Assembly (NCBI GenBank): GCA_018830405.1
Contig: JAHJSF010000030.1
Span: 1 to 22,722 of the forward strand
Reading direction: 5' to 3'
DNA: 22,722 nt
Origin: Nitrospinota bacterium
Lineage (GTDB): Bacteria; Nitrospinota; Nitrospinia; UBA9942; JAHJSF01
The notes under the pieces were generated by a model. It was not told where the DNA came from. It did not search any database and saw only the letters and a program-made list of their open reading frames with translations. Positions 7,627 through 15,550 of this stretch are shown here, piece by piece (position 1 is the first letter of the stretch; each line of letters begins with the position of its first letter). The translations under genes and the position numbers were made by a program.

Positions 7627-9084
7627 ATGACAAAGAAAAGACTCCTTATAATAATATTTACAATAATATCTTTTATATTAATCCCCTTACTGCTCCGGGC
7701 AGAGGTCGGTCCGGCCACAATCTTCAACAGGGTAGACAATGTCGTCAAGAGAGGGGAAAAACGTTGCCTCAGCAATGGGGGGAGTATCGGGGTAAAGGTC
7801 TACTCTCTCGACCATAAAGAGCCTATATACAGCCACAATGGCGATACCCTCTTGATACCAGCCTCAAACATGAAGCTTATTACCACAGCAGCCGCCTTAA
7901 AGGTTCTGCATCCAGATTATCGATTCAAGACATCAATCTTCTATGATGGGAAAAGGACAAATTCCCATATCGAAGGAAACCTATACCTGAAGGGGTATGG
8001 AGACCCTAAGTTGGTCCTTGAGGAGATGTGGCTCCTGGCCCATGAGATAAAAAATAGTGGGGTTAAAGAGATAAGGGGAAATATCGTCGCGGACGACTCT
8101 TTCTTCGACAAGGAGAGATACGGACATGGGTGGGGGAAAGATTTAGACTCTAACCCCTATAATGCCAAGATAGGCGCCCTCTCCTTCAACTTCAACACCG
8201 TCAGGGTCTATGTGAGACCTGGCGATAAGGTTGGAGATAAACCATATGTTGCCCTAGATCCCCAAACCGACGCGGTAGACTTGGTAAACATGGGAAAAAC
8301 CGTGGGAGCTAAAGATAGGGGATATCTAAATGTATATAGCGACAACGGGGGGAGTAAAGACCGTGTCGTAGTAAAGGGGGAATTGCGGATAAACAGCGAA
8401 CCAAAATATTATTACAGAACGATATCCAACCCCCCCTTGTTTGCGGCCAAAACATTTCGCAGTTTCCTCGAAAAAGAGGGTATTCTGGTGACAGGTAATA
8501 TCACCATCGGGGAAACCCCCTCCACAGCCAAGGAGTTGCTCCAGAAGGAATCTAAATCCCTCTCGGTTATTATTAGAGACCTAAATAAGATGAGCAACAA
8601 CTTTGTGGCCGAACAGATATTGAAGACGATGGGGGCCGAGGTAATAGCCCCCCCCGGAACAACCGCCAAGGGGATAAAGGTGGTTGAGGACTTTTTGGAA
8701 AAATTGGGGATAAAAAGAGGGGAGTATAAAATGGTCGATGGCTCCGGTCTATCCAAAGAAAATCGCCTCACCCCGGCCCAAATAATAAAGGTATTGGTAT
8801 ATACAGATAACGACTTTACCATTAAATCGGACTTTATCTCCTCTCTCAGCGTAATGGGAACCGATGGCACCCTTAAGGATAGAAGTATAAGGAATGGAAA
8901 AAATAGGTCAGTCAGAGCCAAAACAGGAACCCTCGACAATGTCAGTTCTCTCTCCGGCTACCTTAAAACCGCCGGCGGTGAAAACTTGGCCTTTTCAATA
9001 ATGGTCAATGGCTTTAGGTGTTCTGTAGATGACGTTTGGGAACTGCAGAATGAGATAGTTGACACCTTGATAGAGGGGAAATAA
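7627..9084 (+). CDS. dacB: D-alanyl-D-alanine carboxypeptidase/endopeptidase, PBP4 type (peptidase S13)
   Basis: A 485-residue low-molecular-weight penicillin-binding protein. A signal peptide (about 1-25, KKR then a long hydrophobic core ending LLLRA) exports it to the periplasm. The serine active site has all three motifs: SNMK at 80-83, SNN at 323-325 and KTG at 432-434. The large insertion between the first two motifs is typical of the S13 class. It removes the terminal D-Ala of peptidoglycan stem peptides and cuts 4-3 crosslinks. The start at 7627 is supported by the signal peptide, although it lies only about 9 bases after the -10 element and has no Shine-Dalgarno. recJ follows after 2 bases, so the two are co-transcribed. 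Confidence 0.93.
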   Translation: MTKKRLLIIIFTIISFILIPLLLRAEVGPATIFNRVDNVVKRGEKRCLSNGGSIGVKVYSLDHKEPIYSHNGDTLLIPASNMKLITTAAALKVLHPDYRFKTSIFYDGKRTNSHIEGNLYLKGYGDPKLVLEEMWLLAHEIKNSGVKEIRGNIVADDSFFDKERYGHGWGKDLDSNPYNAKIGALSFNFNTVRVYVRPGDKVGDKPYVALDPQTDAVDLVNMGKTVGAKDRGYLNVYSDNGGSKDRVVVKGELRINSEPKYYYRTISNPPLFAAKTFRSFLEKEGILVTGNITIGETPSTAKELLQKESKSLSVIIRDLNKMSNNFVAEQILKTMGAEVIAPPGTTAKGIKVVEDFLEKLGIKRGEYKMVDGSGLSKENRLTPAQIIKVLVYTDNDFTIKSDFISSLSVMGTDGTLKDRSIRNGKNRSVRAKTGTLDNVSSLSGYLKTAGGENLAFSIMVNGFRCSVDDVWELQNEIVDTLIEGK

Positions 9085-9086
9085 CC

Positions 9087-10835
9087 GTGGATACCCGCCT
9101 CGCCCCCCCCAAAACAATCTGGAATATAGAGGATGACAACGTCGATCTTAGGCGGACCATCTCCAAGGCCTTGAACATCTCCCCTATAACGGCTCAGATC
9201 CTGATCAATAGAGGTATAGATAACATAGAAATGGCCGATAGGTTTATCAACCCATCCCTTGAGCATTTCCACGACCCCTTTCTTATTAAGGATATGGATA
9301 AAGCGGTTAAAAGAATATTATCCGCCGTAGACAAGGGGGAGAAGATATATATCTATGGTGATTATGATGCCGATGGAATAACCGCCACCTCTCTCCTGAT
9401 ACTCTTCTTCCGCGATATAGGGACTGAAGTAAGTTTTTATATCCCTGATAGGATAAAGGAGGGCTATGGGCTGCATGAAGCGGCCATAAGGGAGATTGCC
9501 CAAAAGGGAGGCCAATTAATCATAACGGTCGACTGCGGCATCAGCGCAGTGAACGAGGTGCTGATAGCCAAAGATTTAGGGGTCGATATCGTCATAACCG
9601 ATCATCATAAGATAGAGGATATATTACCCGAAGCAGTCGCCATACTCCACCCCGCTATGGAAGATTCATCTTACCCATTCCAAACCTTGGCCGGAGTAGG
9701 GGTGGCCTTTAAGCTTATAAAATCTCTGCGCAGTTCAATGCACCGGAACGGGACGGAGAAAGAAGATCTCCCCAACCTAAAAAAATATCTCGATATAGTC
9801 TCGATAGGAACAATATCAGACATCGTCCCCCTGGTAGACGAAAACCATATAATAGCCAAATATGGGCTGATAGAATTGTCCAATACCTGTAGGCCGGGGC
9901 TAAAGGCCATAAAGGACGCGGCCAGAATATCAGACCACAATACAACCGCTCACGATATAGGCTATGTCATAGCCCCACGTATAAATGCGGCCGGACGCAT
10001 CGGCAACGCCTCAAAGGCGGTTACCCTACTCACCACCGAGAATATAGAGGAGGCCAATATTTTGGCGGCCGAGCTTGAGGTCGAGAATAGAAAAAGACAG
10101 AGGATGCAACAAGAGATATATAAAGAGGCGGTTAAGATGATAGGGGATATAGACCTAAACAGTCAAAGGGCCATCGTCTTGGCCTCCCCCAACTGGCACC
10201 CGGGGATAATAGGAATTGTGGCCTCTAAGATAGCCAATCAATTTTTGAGGCCAACGGTCATATTTAATTTAGATGGGGATACCGCCAAAGGTTCTGCCAG
10301 AAGCATCTACTCTTTTCATCTCTACAATGCCATATCGCAGTGCAAGGATATCCTGTTGGCCTTCGGAGGACACGAGTATGCGGCCGGAATAACAATCAAA
10401 ACCGAAAACATGGAAAAATTCAGGAAAGTCTTTAATGAGATTGTCGCCGAGGAATTAACCAAAGAGGCTATGGTTAAGCATATCGATATAGACATGGAGG
10501 TAAGCCTGAGCGATATAGACAATAAGCTAGCCAACGAGTTGGAGATGATTGCCCCATTCGGTTCTTCCAATCCCTCCCCCCTACTCTGCGCGCGAAGGGT
10601 CAGGTTTGCCGCCCCACCAACCTACATGGGAAAAGATAGAAACCATGTCCGAGTACACCTTGAGGGGGGGGATAATATTATAGAGGCAATCGCCTTCAAC
10701 GCCGTAAATACCTTTAAAGAGATTATGTCTGAAGATGAAGAATTCGATATCGCCTTCACCCCAGAAATAAACAGATATATGAATAGCTCAAGGCTTCAGC
10801 TGAACCTTAAAGATATACACTCCTCAAACCACTAA
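9087..10835 (+). CDS. recJ: Single-stranded-DNA-specific exonuclease RecJ
   Basis: A 582-residue protein of normal RecJ length. The DHH phosphoesterase domain shows DYDADG (92-97), DCG (149-151), TDHH (171-174) and GTISDIVPL (241-249), followed by PRINAAGRIGNA (297-308). The DHHA1 domain carries the GGHEYAAG motif, and a C-terminal OB-like region ends in a beta-rich segment. It degrades single-stranded DNA 5' to 3' in recombination and mismatch or base-excision repair, using Mn/Mg bound by the Asp/His motifs. The start is GTG at 9087, two bases after the dacB stop, with AGAGGGG about 9 bases upstream as ribosome site. Pairing with dacB looks like simple co-transcription. Confidence 0.95.
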   Translation: MDTRLAPPKTIWNIEDDNVDLRRTISKALNISPITAQILINRGIDNIEMADRFINPSLEHFHDPFLIKDMDKAVKRILSAVDKGEKIYIYGDYDADGITATSLLILFFRDIGTEVSFYIPDRIKEGYGLHEAAIREIAQKGGQLIITVDCGISAVNEVLIAKDLGVDIVITDHHKIEDILPEAVAILHPAMEDSSYPFQTLAGVGVAFKLIKSLRSSMHRNGTEKEDLPNLKKYLDIVSIGTISDIVPLVDENHIIAKYGLIELSNTCRPGLKAIKDAARISDHNTTAHDIGYVIAPRINAAGRIGNASKAVTLLTTENIEEANILAAELEVENRKRQRMQQEIYKEAVKMIGDIDLNSQRAIVLASPNWHPGIIGIVASKIANQFLRPTVIFNLDGDTAKGSARSIYSFHLYNAISQCKDILLAFGGHEYAAGITIKTENMEKFRKVFNEIVAEELTKEAMVKHIDIDMEVSLSDIDNKLANELEMIAPFGSSNPSPLLCARRVRFAAPPTYMGKDRNHVRVHLEGGDNIIEAIAFNAVNTFKEIMSEDEEFDIAFTPEINRYMNSSRLQLNLKDIHSSNH

Positions 10836-10877
10836 ACCTCCCCGCTAAAACTCTATACATTTACCGGTACCCATATT

Positions 10878-10906
10878 TTGCAGAAATAAGACAAAAAAGC
10901 TATACT
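10878..10906 (+). promoter_or_regulatory. Promoter for tyrS
   Basis: TTGCAG (10878-10883), a 17-base spacer and TATACT (10901-10906) give a good sigma-70 match. A start near 10913 would give a leader of about 200 bases that contains the hairpin repeat at 10974-11092. Confidence 0.55.
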
Positions 10907-10973
10907 GTTCTTGTGCATCAAGTCGCCGACGTCTTTTCTATATGCGGCAATATTGATTAAAAAGTAGACAGGG

Positions 10974-11092
10974 CATCAGAACAAAGTAGGCCGAGGCAAG
11001 ACGAAAGTGAGGAGTGAGGCGTATTTTCAGCATACGCCGTAACGACAAGCTGAGGAGCAACGAAGGCATACAAAGTTATGAGGCTCTGAATA
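10974..11092 (+). repeat. Hairpin repeat family, copy 2, in the tyrS leader
   Basis: This matches the reverse complement of 4682-4797 over nearly its whole length. It runs TCAGAACAAAGTAG, GGCAAGACG, GAGGAGTGAG, a hairpin GGCGTAT (11018-11024)-TTTCAGC-ATACGCC (11032-11038), then GAGGAGCAACGAAGGC, AAAGTTATGAG and CTCTGAATAA. The ends TCAGA/TCTGA are imperfectly complementary. It ends 6 bases before the tyrS Shine-Dalgarno, so it would be transcribed as part of the tyrS 5' leader. The gap 10836-11110 holds this and the promoter and nothing else recognised. Confidence 0.85.
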
Positions 11093-11110
11093 AATAACAA
11101 GGAGATATTT

Positions 11111-12322
11111 TTGAAGGTATCCGAGCAGGTAGAGATAATAAAGAGGGGAACGGTTGAAATAATCAGGGAAGATGATCTGGTTAAAAAGCTGACCAAATCG
11201 GCCGAAACAGGACAGCCCCTGACAATAAAGGTTGGATTCGATCCAACCGCCCCCGACATACACCTCGGTCATACGGTTCTCATCCAAAAAATGAAACACC
11301 TTCAAGACCTCGGCCATCAGGTAATATTCCTTATCGGCGACTTTACCGCCGCCATAGGCGACCCGAGCGGACGCTCCACCCTGAGAAAACCGATAAGCAA
11401 AGAGGAGATTATTAAGAATAGCCAGACCTACGCCGAACAGATCTTCAAGATTCTCGACAAGAATAAAACCAAGGTTGTTTTCAACAGCGAATGGATGGAC
11501 AAGGTAGATGCCGCCAAGCTTATAGAGATAGCCGCCCACTACACCGTAGCCAGGATTATAGAGAGAGACGATTTCAGCAAAAGATACGCCGAGCAGACCC
11601 CCATCGGGATACATGAATTTCTCTACCCCCTGATACAGGGGTATGATTCAGTAGTGCTGAAGGCAGATATCGAGATAGGGGGAAGCGACCAAAAATTTAA
11701 CCTCCTGGTCGGCCGGGAGCTGCAGAAGTTATACGGACAGGAATCTCAGGTGGTTATTACCATGCCTCTGCTGGTCGGCCTGGACGGTGTTCAGAAGATG
11801 AGTAAGAGTTACAGCAACTATATCGGTATTAACGAAGAACCGGCCGATATCTTCGGCAAGGTAATGTCCATCGGCGATGACCTGATGTTTGACTATTACG
11901 AACTGCTGAGTGACACCACTATGGAGGAGATTGAGGCCATCCGTTCCCAATGTAAGAAGGGGGAACTAAACCCGATGATCGCCAAAAAGGGACTCGGAGT
12001 TGAACTGACGGCCAGATTCTGGGGAAAAGAGGCGGGTGAAAAGGCCCTGGCTGATTTTGAGAGTCTCTTCAGCAAGCACAACACCCCTAATGACATCCCT
12101 CTGGTTGAGATTAGGTGGGAGGAGGATGAGATGTGGCTGCCGCAACTTCTTAAATTAGCCGGAACGATAGAATCGACATCCGACGGGAGAAGGCTTATTC
12201 AACAGGGGGCTATCACGGTCAACGATGAGAAGGTGACCGACCAAAATATTAAACTTGGAAAAGAGAAAGAATATACAGTCAAGGTTGGCAAGCGAAGGTT
12301 TATCCGCATAAAACCGGTTTAA
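11111..12322 (+). CDS. tyrS: Tyrosyl-tRNA synthetase
   Basis: A 403-residue class I aminoacyl-tRNA synthetase that charges tRNA-Tyr with tyrosine in the cytoplasm. The Rossmann domain has HLGH (51-54, the HIGH motif) within [14 protein letters not shown], then [19 protein letters not shown] is intact at 229-233, followed by an anticodon-binding domain and a C-terminal S4 RNA-binding domain (about 340-400, [16 protein letters not shown]). The sequence is of the TyrZ-like subgroup rather than the E. coli TyrS subgroup. The start is TTG at 11111, chosen because AAGGAG (11099-11104) is ideally spaced and the N-terminus fits the family. No T-box is seen in the leader. Confidence 0.96.
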   Translation: MKVSEQVEIIKRGTVEIIREDDLVKKLTKSAETGQPLTIKVGFDPTAPDIHLGHTVLIQKMKHLQDLGHQVIFLIGDFTAAIGDPSGRSTLRKPISKEEIIKNSQTYAEQIFKILDKNKTKVVFNSEWMDKVDAAKLIEIAAHYTVARIIERDDFSKRYAEQTPIGIHEFLYPLIQGYDSVVLKADIEIGGSDQKFNLLVGRELQKLYGQESQVVITMPLLVGLDGVQKMSKSYSNYIGINEEPADIFGKVMSIGDDLMFDYYELLSDTTMEEIEAIRSQCKKGELNPMIAKKGLGVELTARFWGKEAGEKALADFESLFSKHNTPNDIPLVEIRWEEDEMWLPQLLKLAGTIESTSDGRRLIQQGAITVNDEKVTDQNIKLGKEKEYTVKVGKRRFIRIKPV

Positions 12323-12342
12323 TATTACTCAATGATAAAGTA

Positions 12343-12500
12343 AAGGCCTTAAATAAATTCCCCCTTTAGAAAAGGGGGATGAAGGGGGATTTGAAAACTG
12401 GGAGATGGAAATACGGAGTGGGTTGTGATTATAAAATCTCCCCCCACCCCTCTTTGCCAAAGAGGGGGAATAGGATAAAATGACCCACACGAAGACCCGA
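12343..12500 (+). repeat. Compound repeat, copy B (empty of the nested module)
   Basis: This begins AAGGCCTTAAATAAATTC and continues colinearly with the reverse complement of 6025-6278, through GAAGGGGGATTTGAAAAC and TAGGATAAAATGACCCACAC to a shortened ACACGAAGACCC tail. It lacks the 53-bp palindromic module found in copy A and also a few bases of the tail. It fills most of the 214-base gap between tyrS and speB. The CCCCCTTTAGAAAAGGGGG stem near its start has no T-tract. Confidence 0.85.
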
Positions 12501-12536
12501 TAAAGAGATTATCAGCAACAATCGGAGTTAAAAGTT

Positions 12537-13397
12537 ATGAGAAATAATTTTCTTGGCCTCAGCGACGGGGAGGCCGATTTTGACAAAGCCAAGGTTGTTA
12601 TCCTGCCTATCCCTTACGACGCAACCGTCTCCTATCAGAGCGGGACAAGAAACGGGCCGGAGGCCATTATCACCTCATCCCAATATGTTGAGCTCTACGA
12701 CGATGAGTTCGAGGCCGATATCTCGACCATAGGGATACATACCTCTGATGCAATAGAGACTGCCAAGAGCGGGCCTAAAGAGATGTTGGAGACAATAGAA
12801 GAGTGGGCCAAGGAGATTATTTATAGGGGGAAGTTTCTTGTCTCCCTTGGGGGGGAACACTCTATCAGCTCCCCTCTGGTCAAGGCCCACGCCAAGAAAT
12901 ATAAAAATCTTTCGGTCCTTCAGCTTGATGCCCACGCCGACCTGAGAGATTCCTACCAGGGGACAAAATATAGCCACGCCTCGGCCATGCGGAGAATAAG
13001 GGAGATAACCCCGGCCGTGCAGCTGGGCATCAGATCTTTCTCCGAAGAGGATGCCGAACTCATTAAAAAGGAAAATCTCCCAGTTTTGAAATCGATAGAT
13101 ATTATACAGGGGGACAGTTGGAAGGGGATGATAAGAGAACATCTGACCGAAAATGTCTATGTAACCATAGACCTCGATGTATTTGACCCATCGATAATGC
13201 CGGCTACGGGAACACCAGAACCTGGGGGGCTTGGCTGGTACAAGGTTTTGGAGATACTAAAATTTGTCTCTGAGGAAAAAAATATTGTAGGATTTGATAC
13301 CGTTGAATTAATGCCCATTCCGGGATTGGTGGCTCCCAACTTTTTGGCTGCCAAGTTAATATATAAGATGATTGGATATTCGTTATGGAAAAAATAG
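12537..13397 (+). CDS. speB: Agmatinase / ureohydrolase family protein
   Basis: A 286-residue ureohydrolase of usual agmatinase length. The di-manganese ligands are all visible: H108 in GGEHS (105-109), D131, H133 and D135 in DAHAD, and D212 and D214 in DLDVFDP. The substrate loop GTKYSHASAMRRI is of the bacterial/archaeal agmatinase type. It would hydrolyse agmatine (or an aminopropyl/carboxyaminopropyl derivative) to putrescine (or spermidine) and urea in the cytoplasm. It overlaps the deoxyhypusine synthase-like gene by 13 bases, so the two products probably act in one polyamine route. The ribosome site is CGGAG about 10 bases upstream. Other ureohydrolases (arginase, guanidinobutyrase) cannot be excluded from motifs alone. 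Confidence 0.87.
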   Translation: MRNNFLGLSDGEADFDKAKVVILPIPYDATVSYQSGTRNGPEAIITSSQYVELYDDEFEADISTIGIHTSDAIETAKSGPKEMLETIEEWAKEIIYRGKFLVSLGGEHSISSPLVKAHAKKYKNLSVLQLDAHADLRDSYQGTKYSHASAMRRIREITPAVQLGIRSFSEEDAELIKKENLPVLKSIDIIQGDSWKGMIREHLTENVYVTIDLDVFDPSIMPATGTPEPGGLGWYKVLEILKFVSEEKNIVGFDTVELMPIPGLVAPNFLAAKLIYKMIGYSLWKK

Positions 13398-14482
13398 TTA
13401 AACGAAACCCCAAATGTTACAAAAAGGGGGAGGGATTAAGGAGTCTAAAGTCTTTCAAGGTTAGAGATAAAAGCCCCGACCAGATAATGAGGGCCATGCG
13501 TGATACGGGTCTATCGGCCCGCGAGACAGCCAAGGGGGTCGACATACTGGAAAAGGGGATACTCGACAAGGATTGTAAGATGGTTCTAACCCTCTCCGGC
13601 ATTACCACCATATCGAAGATGGGGGGAATCATCTGCGAGATGATCGATGACGGATGGGTCGATTGCATCATCGCCACCGGGGCCCTAATTGCCCACGGGA
13701 TAGTTGAGGGGGCCGGGGGGGCACACTTTGAGTACGACCCGTCCATATCGGACGAAGAGCTGTATGAGATGGGTTACGACCGGATTTACGATACCCTGGA
13801 ACTTGAATCAAACCTTGATAGTATCGCCCTGCAGCTTGAAGAGGTTTGGAAACCTCTGATAGACAGCGGTAAACCGATAGCCTCCTCCGATTTCTGCCGA
13901 GAGACAGGAAGAATGCTTAACGATAAATATCCAAACCAGGATTCAATCATGAAATCGGCCTTCTTGAAGAATGTCCCGGTCTTTATCCCCGCCTTTACCG
14001 ATTCGGAACTGGCCTTGGACCTCGTCTCCTACTTTGCCAAGGGGGGACTCGATAAGGGTATGACCTTTGATGAGGCGATAGAGGATATCCACAACCTAAG
14101 GTTTAATCCCTTTATAGACCTTAAGCGTTACTTCGATTTTACCAGAGAGGCCAAGAAGATGGGGATACTTACCCTTGGGGGAGGGGTTCCGAGAAACTAT
14201 GCCCAGCAGGTTATGCCTATGCTCGATATACTCGGACAGCGGCTGAGTGAATATAATATAGCCGACCAGTTGGAGATAAAGAAATTTATGTACGGGGTCA
14301 GGATATGCCCAGAACCGGTATCTTTGGGCGGATTATCAGGATGCACCTACTCGGAAGGGATATCTTGGGGGAAATTTGCTTCCAGGGAAGAGGGGGGGGC
14401 GTTTGCCGAGATACACTCAGATTATACTGCGGTTCTCCCTTGGATGGTCAAGAGTCTCCAAGAGAGATTGGGTAAAAAGTAA
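13385..14482 (+). CDS. Deoxyhypusine synthase family protein (bacterial)
   Basis: A 365-residue NAD-dependent enzyme of the deoxyhypusine synthase family. Early TLSGITTISKMGG and ATGALIAHGIVEG, and later TLGGGVPRNYAQQ (263-275), correspond to the NAD-binding segments. The lysine that forms the imine intermediate in the eukaryotic enzyme is kept: SWGK, K330. True deoxyhypusine synthase transfers the aminobutyl group of spermidine to eIF5A, which bacteria lack. Bacterial relatives are thought to act on free polyamines, for example as homospermidine synthase-like enzymes. Overlap with the agmatinase gene and probable translational coupling support a polyamine role. The exact acceptor is unknown. 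Confidence 0.85.
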   Translation: MEKIVKRNPKCYKKGEGLRSLKSFKVRDKSPDQIMRAMRDTGLSARETAKGVDILEKGILDKDCKMVLTLSGITTISKMGGIICEMIDDGWVDCIIATGALIAHGIVEGAGGAHFEYDPSISDEELYEMGYDRIYDTLELESNLDSIALQLEEVWKPLIDSGKPIASSDFCRETGRMLNDKYPNQDSIMKSAFLKNVPVFIPAFTDSELALDLVSYFAKGGLDKGMTFDEAIEDIHNLRFNPFIDLKRYFDFTREAKKMGILTLGGGVPRNYAQQVMPMLDILGQRLSEYNIADQLEIKKFMYGVRICPEPVSLGGLSGCTYSEGISWGKFASREEGGAFAEIHSDYTAVLPWMVKSLQERLGKK

Positions 14483-14514
14483 ACCGCGGAGTCACCGAGA
14501 GACCGCCGAGTTTA
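14481..14514 (+). repeat. CCGCnGAG mini-repeat, copy 1
   Basis: This follows the deoxyhypusine synthase stop codon directly: AAACCGCGGAG, CACCGAG, ACCGCCGAGTTTA. It is built of three near-repeats of a CCGnGAG unit and is bounded by AAAC and GTTT. A second copy lies at 17048-17080 after mltG. Similar GCAGAG/GCGGAG strings are common intergenic repeats in several bacterial groups. Confidence 0.5.
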
Positions 14515-14564
14515 TGATTTCTGTCATTCCCCTCGCCCGCCTAAGGTAGCACTACCCAATAGTT

Positions 14565-14652
14565 CCCCTCCTATTTTAGGAGGGGTGGCCGAAGGCCGGG
14601 GTGGTAAGTCTTCTAAACCAACCACCCCTGCCCCTCCTTAACTAAGGAGGGG
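14565..14652. repeat. Cluster of G/C-rich palindromes between convergent genes
   Basis: Four hairpins lie in a row: CCCCTCCTA-TTT-TAGGAGGGG (14565-14585), GGCC-GAA-GGCC (14587-14597), GGGGTGGT (14598-14605) pairing with ACCACCCC (14621-14628), and CCCCTCCTTA-AC-TAAGGAGGGG (14631-14652). The first and last are near copies of each other. They sit between the ends of the deoxyhypusine synthase-like gene (plus) and a gene of unknown function (minus), where a two-way transcription stop would be useful. No T-tracts follow. This may equally be a dispersed palindromic repeat. Confidence 0.7.
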
Positions 14653-14673
14653 AGCCTGTATTGTCGGAAAAGG

Positions 14674-15264
14674 TTAGTCCAGCTTCTCCACTTTGGCCTT
14701 TGAGAGATGCTTTTTGAAGACATTGTCGTTTGACTTAATAAAAAGGGCAACATCCTTAGCCAGGGTGTCGTATATTGCCTCCCCAAGGCAAACAAGGAGC
14801 ATTCGGCCGAACGGTGAATTAACCCCCGGGTATTCAGGCAGCTTACTACTGCTGTCTTTGAGCCGTTTGGCAACATCCTTGTCGCTATAGAGGTCAGTAT
14901 CCACATACTTATAAACAACGCGGACAAAGTCGCGCTTCTTCTGATCCATAATCTTGGCGCCTACGACCAAGTCTTCCATCTCTATTGAAAAAGGCTTCCG
15001 CTCCTTGGTAATGAGACTCTCTACCTCTTTAAAATATTCTTCTTTGGTATAGTTTTTAACCAGAAGTTCCTCAGGGATTTTTGAGCTGAATTCAACGTAT
15101 ATATCTGTATCGTCAACCCTAACCTTGCCGATATCGTAGGTAATATTGTTATCGATAAAACGACCGGCTTTTTTGGGGGTATATGTCCCTCTGAGTTCTT
15201 CTCTCAGCCTTGCGACACTGCTATTGACGATATCACCATATATATGTTGCCTAAAGGTTGCCAT
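14674..15264 (-). CDS. Protein of unknown function (196 aa)
   Basis: I do not recognise this protein. It is about 196 residues, soluble, charged and Lys-rich, with no signal peptide, membrane segment or Cys cluster. It starts MATFRQHIYGDIVNSSVARLREEL, has a central beta-rich stretch (IDNNITYDIGKVRVDDTDIYVEF), and its C-terminal half looks helical. The frame extends to TTG at 15267, but I prefer ATG at 15264 because AAAGGA is spaced 6 bases from it. It has its own promoter at 15332-15360 and faces the deoxyhypusine synthase-like gene. Codon use is like the core genes, so recent transfer is not indicated. Clean start signals and length support a real gene. Confidence 0.72.
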   Translation of the reverse strand: MATFRQHIYGDIVNSSVARLREELRGTYTPKKAGRFIDNNITYDIGKVRVDDTDIYVEFSSKIPEELLVKNYTKEEYFKEVESLITKERKPFSIEMEDLVVGAKIMDQKKRDFVRVVYKYVDTDLYSDKDVAKRLKDSSSKLPEYPGVNSPFGRMLLVCLGEAIYDTLAKDVALFIKSNDNVFKKHLSKAKVEKLD

Positions 15265-15331
15265 CAAAATTCCTTTCCATACTGCTGTTTTTAAACTATC
15301 AGATTCTTAACCGATTTTAGGTTTGGGATTC

Positions 15332-15360
15332 ATCATAGTTTATATGCTTAACAAATGCAA
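15332..15360 (-). promoter_or_regulatory. Promoter for the unknown gene at 14674-15264
   Basis: On the minus strand TTGCAT (15355-15360) and TATGAT (15332-15337) are separated by 17 bases. Transcription would begin near 15325, giving a leader of about 60 bases with a normal ribosome site. Confidence 0.6.
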
Positions 15361-15384
15361 GCATAGGGGTGGCAGCGTTATATT

Positions 15385-15550
15385 ATACGGAGTTACATTC
15401 AAAATAATTACAACCCCCTTACTCCCCCTTTTCTAAGGGGGAATTATGGGAGGAATTGCAGTAGAGTCCCCCTTGGGAAAGGGGCATCCAACGATTCCCC
15501 CTTAACAAAGGGGGGTAGGGGGTTGTTAGCGTTTGAATGCGACTCCGTAT
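15385..15550. repeat. Modular inverted-repeat element with ATTCAAA ends (166 bp)
   Basis: The 19-base outer arms (15385-15403 and 15532-15550) are complementary at 17 positions: ATACGGAGT, then a spacer, then ATTCAAA, mirrored as TTTGAAT and ACTCCGTAT. Inside, ACAACCCCCT (15410-15419) and AGGGGGTTGT (15517-15526) match the ends of the nested module at 6188-6240, here around a longer C/G-rich interior with several CCCCC/GGGGG stems. The end sequences ATTCAAAATAATTACAA and GTTAGCGTTTGAAT recur at 19423-19522 with a different interior. No open frame is present. With the promoters on each side it accounts for the 15265-15585 gap. Confidence 0.8.

Noticed and set aside
8412-8939. A 175-codon minus-strand open frame opposite dacB
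   Set aside because: It is fully antisense to conserved dacB motifs, with Ser/Leu-rich composition typical of a shadow frame.
10836-11110. A T-box or other tRNA-sensing leader before tyrS
   Set aside because: No T-box sequence, specifier loop or terminator/antiterminator pair is visible; the gap is explained by a promoter and a dispersed repeat.
11027-11614. A 195-codon minus-strand open frame opposite tyrS
   Set aside because: It lies antisense to the well-supported tyrS gene and has low-complexity Tyr/Gly/Leu composition and no family resemblance, so it is a shadow frame.
13385-14482. True deoxyhypusine synthase acting on eIF5A
   Set aside because: The surrounding genes are bacterial and no eIF5A-like gene is in the window, so I name only the family.
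15385-15550. A CRISPR array or direct-repeat array in the C/G-rich gap
   Set aside because: The recurring CCCCC strings are arranged as inverted, unevenly spaced stems; there are no regular direct repeats with unique spacers and no cas genes.
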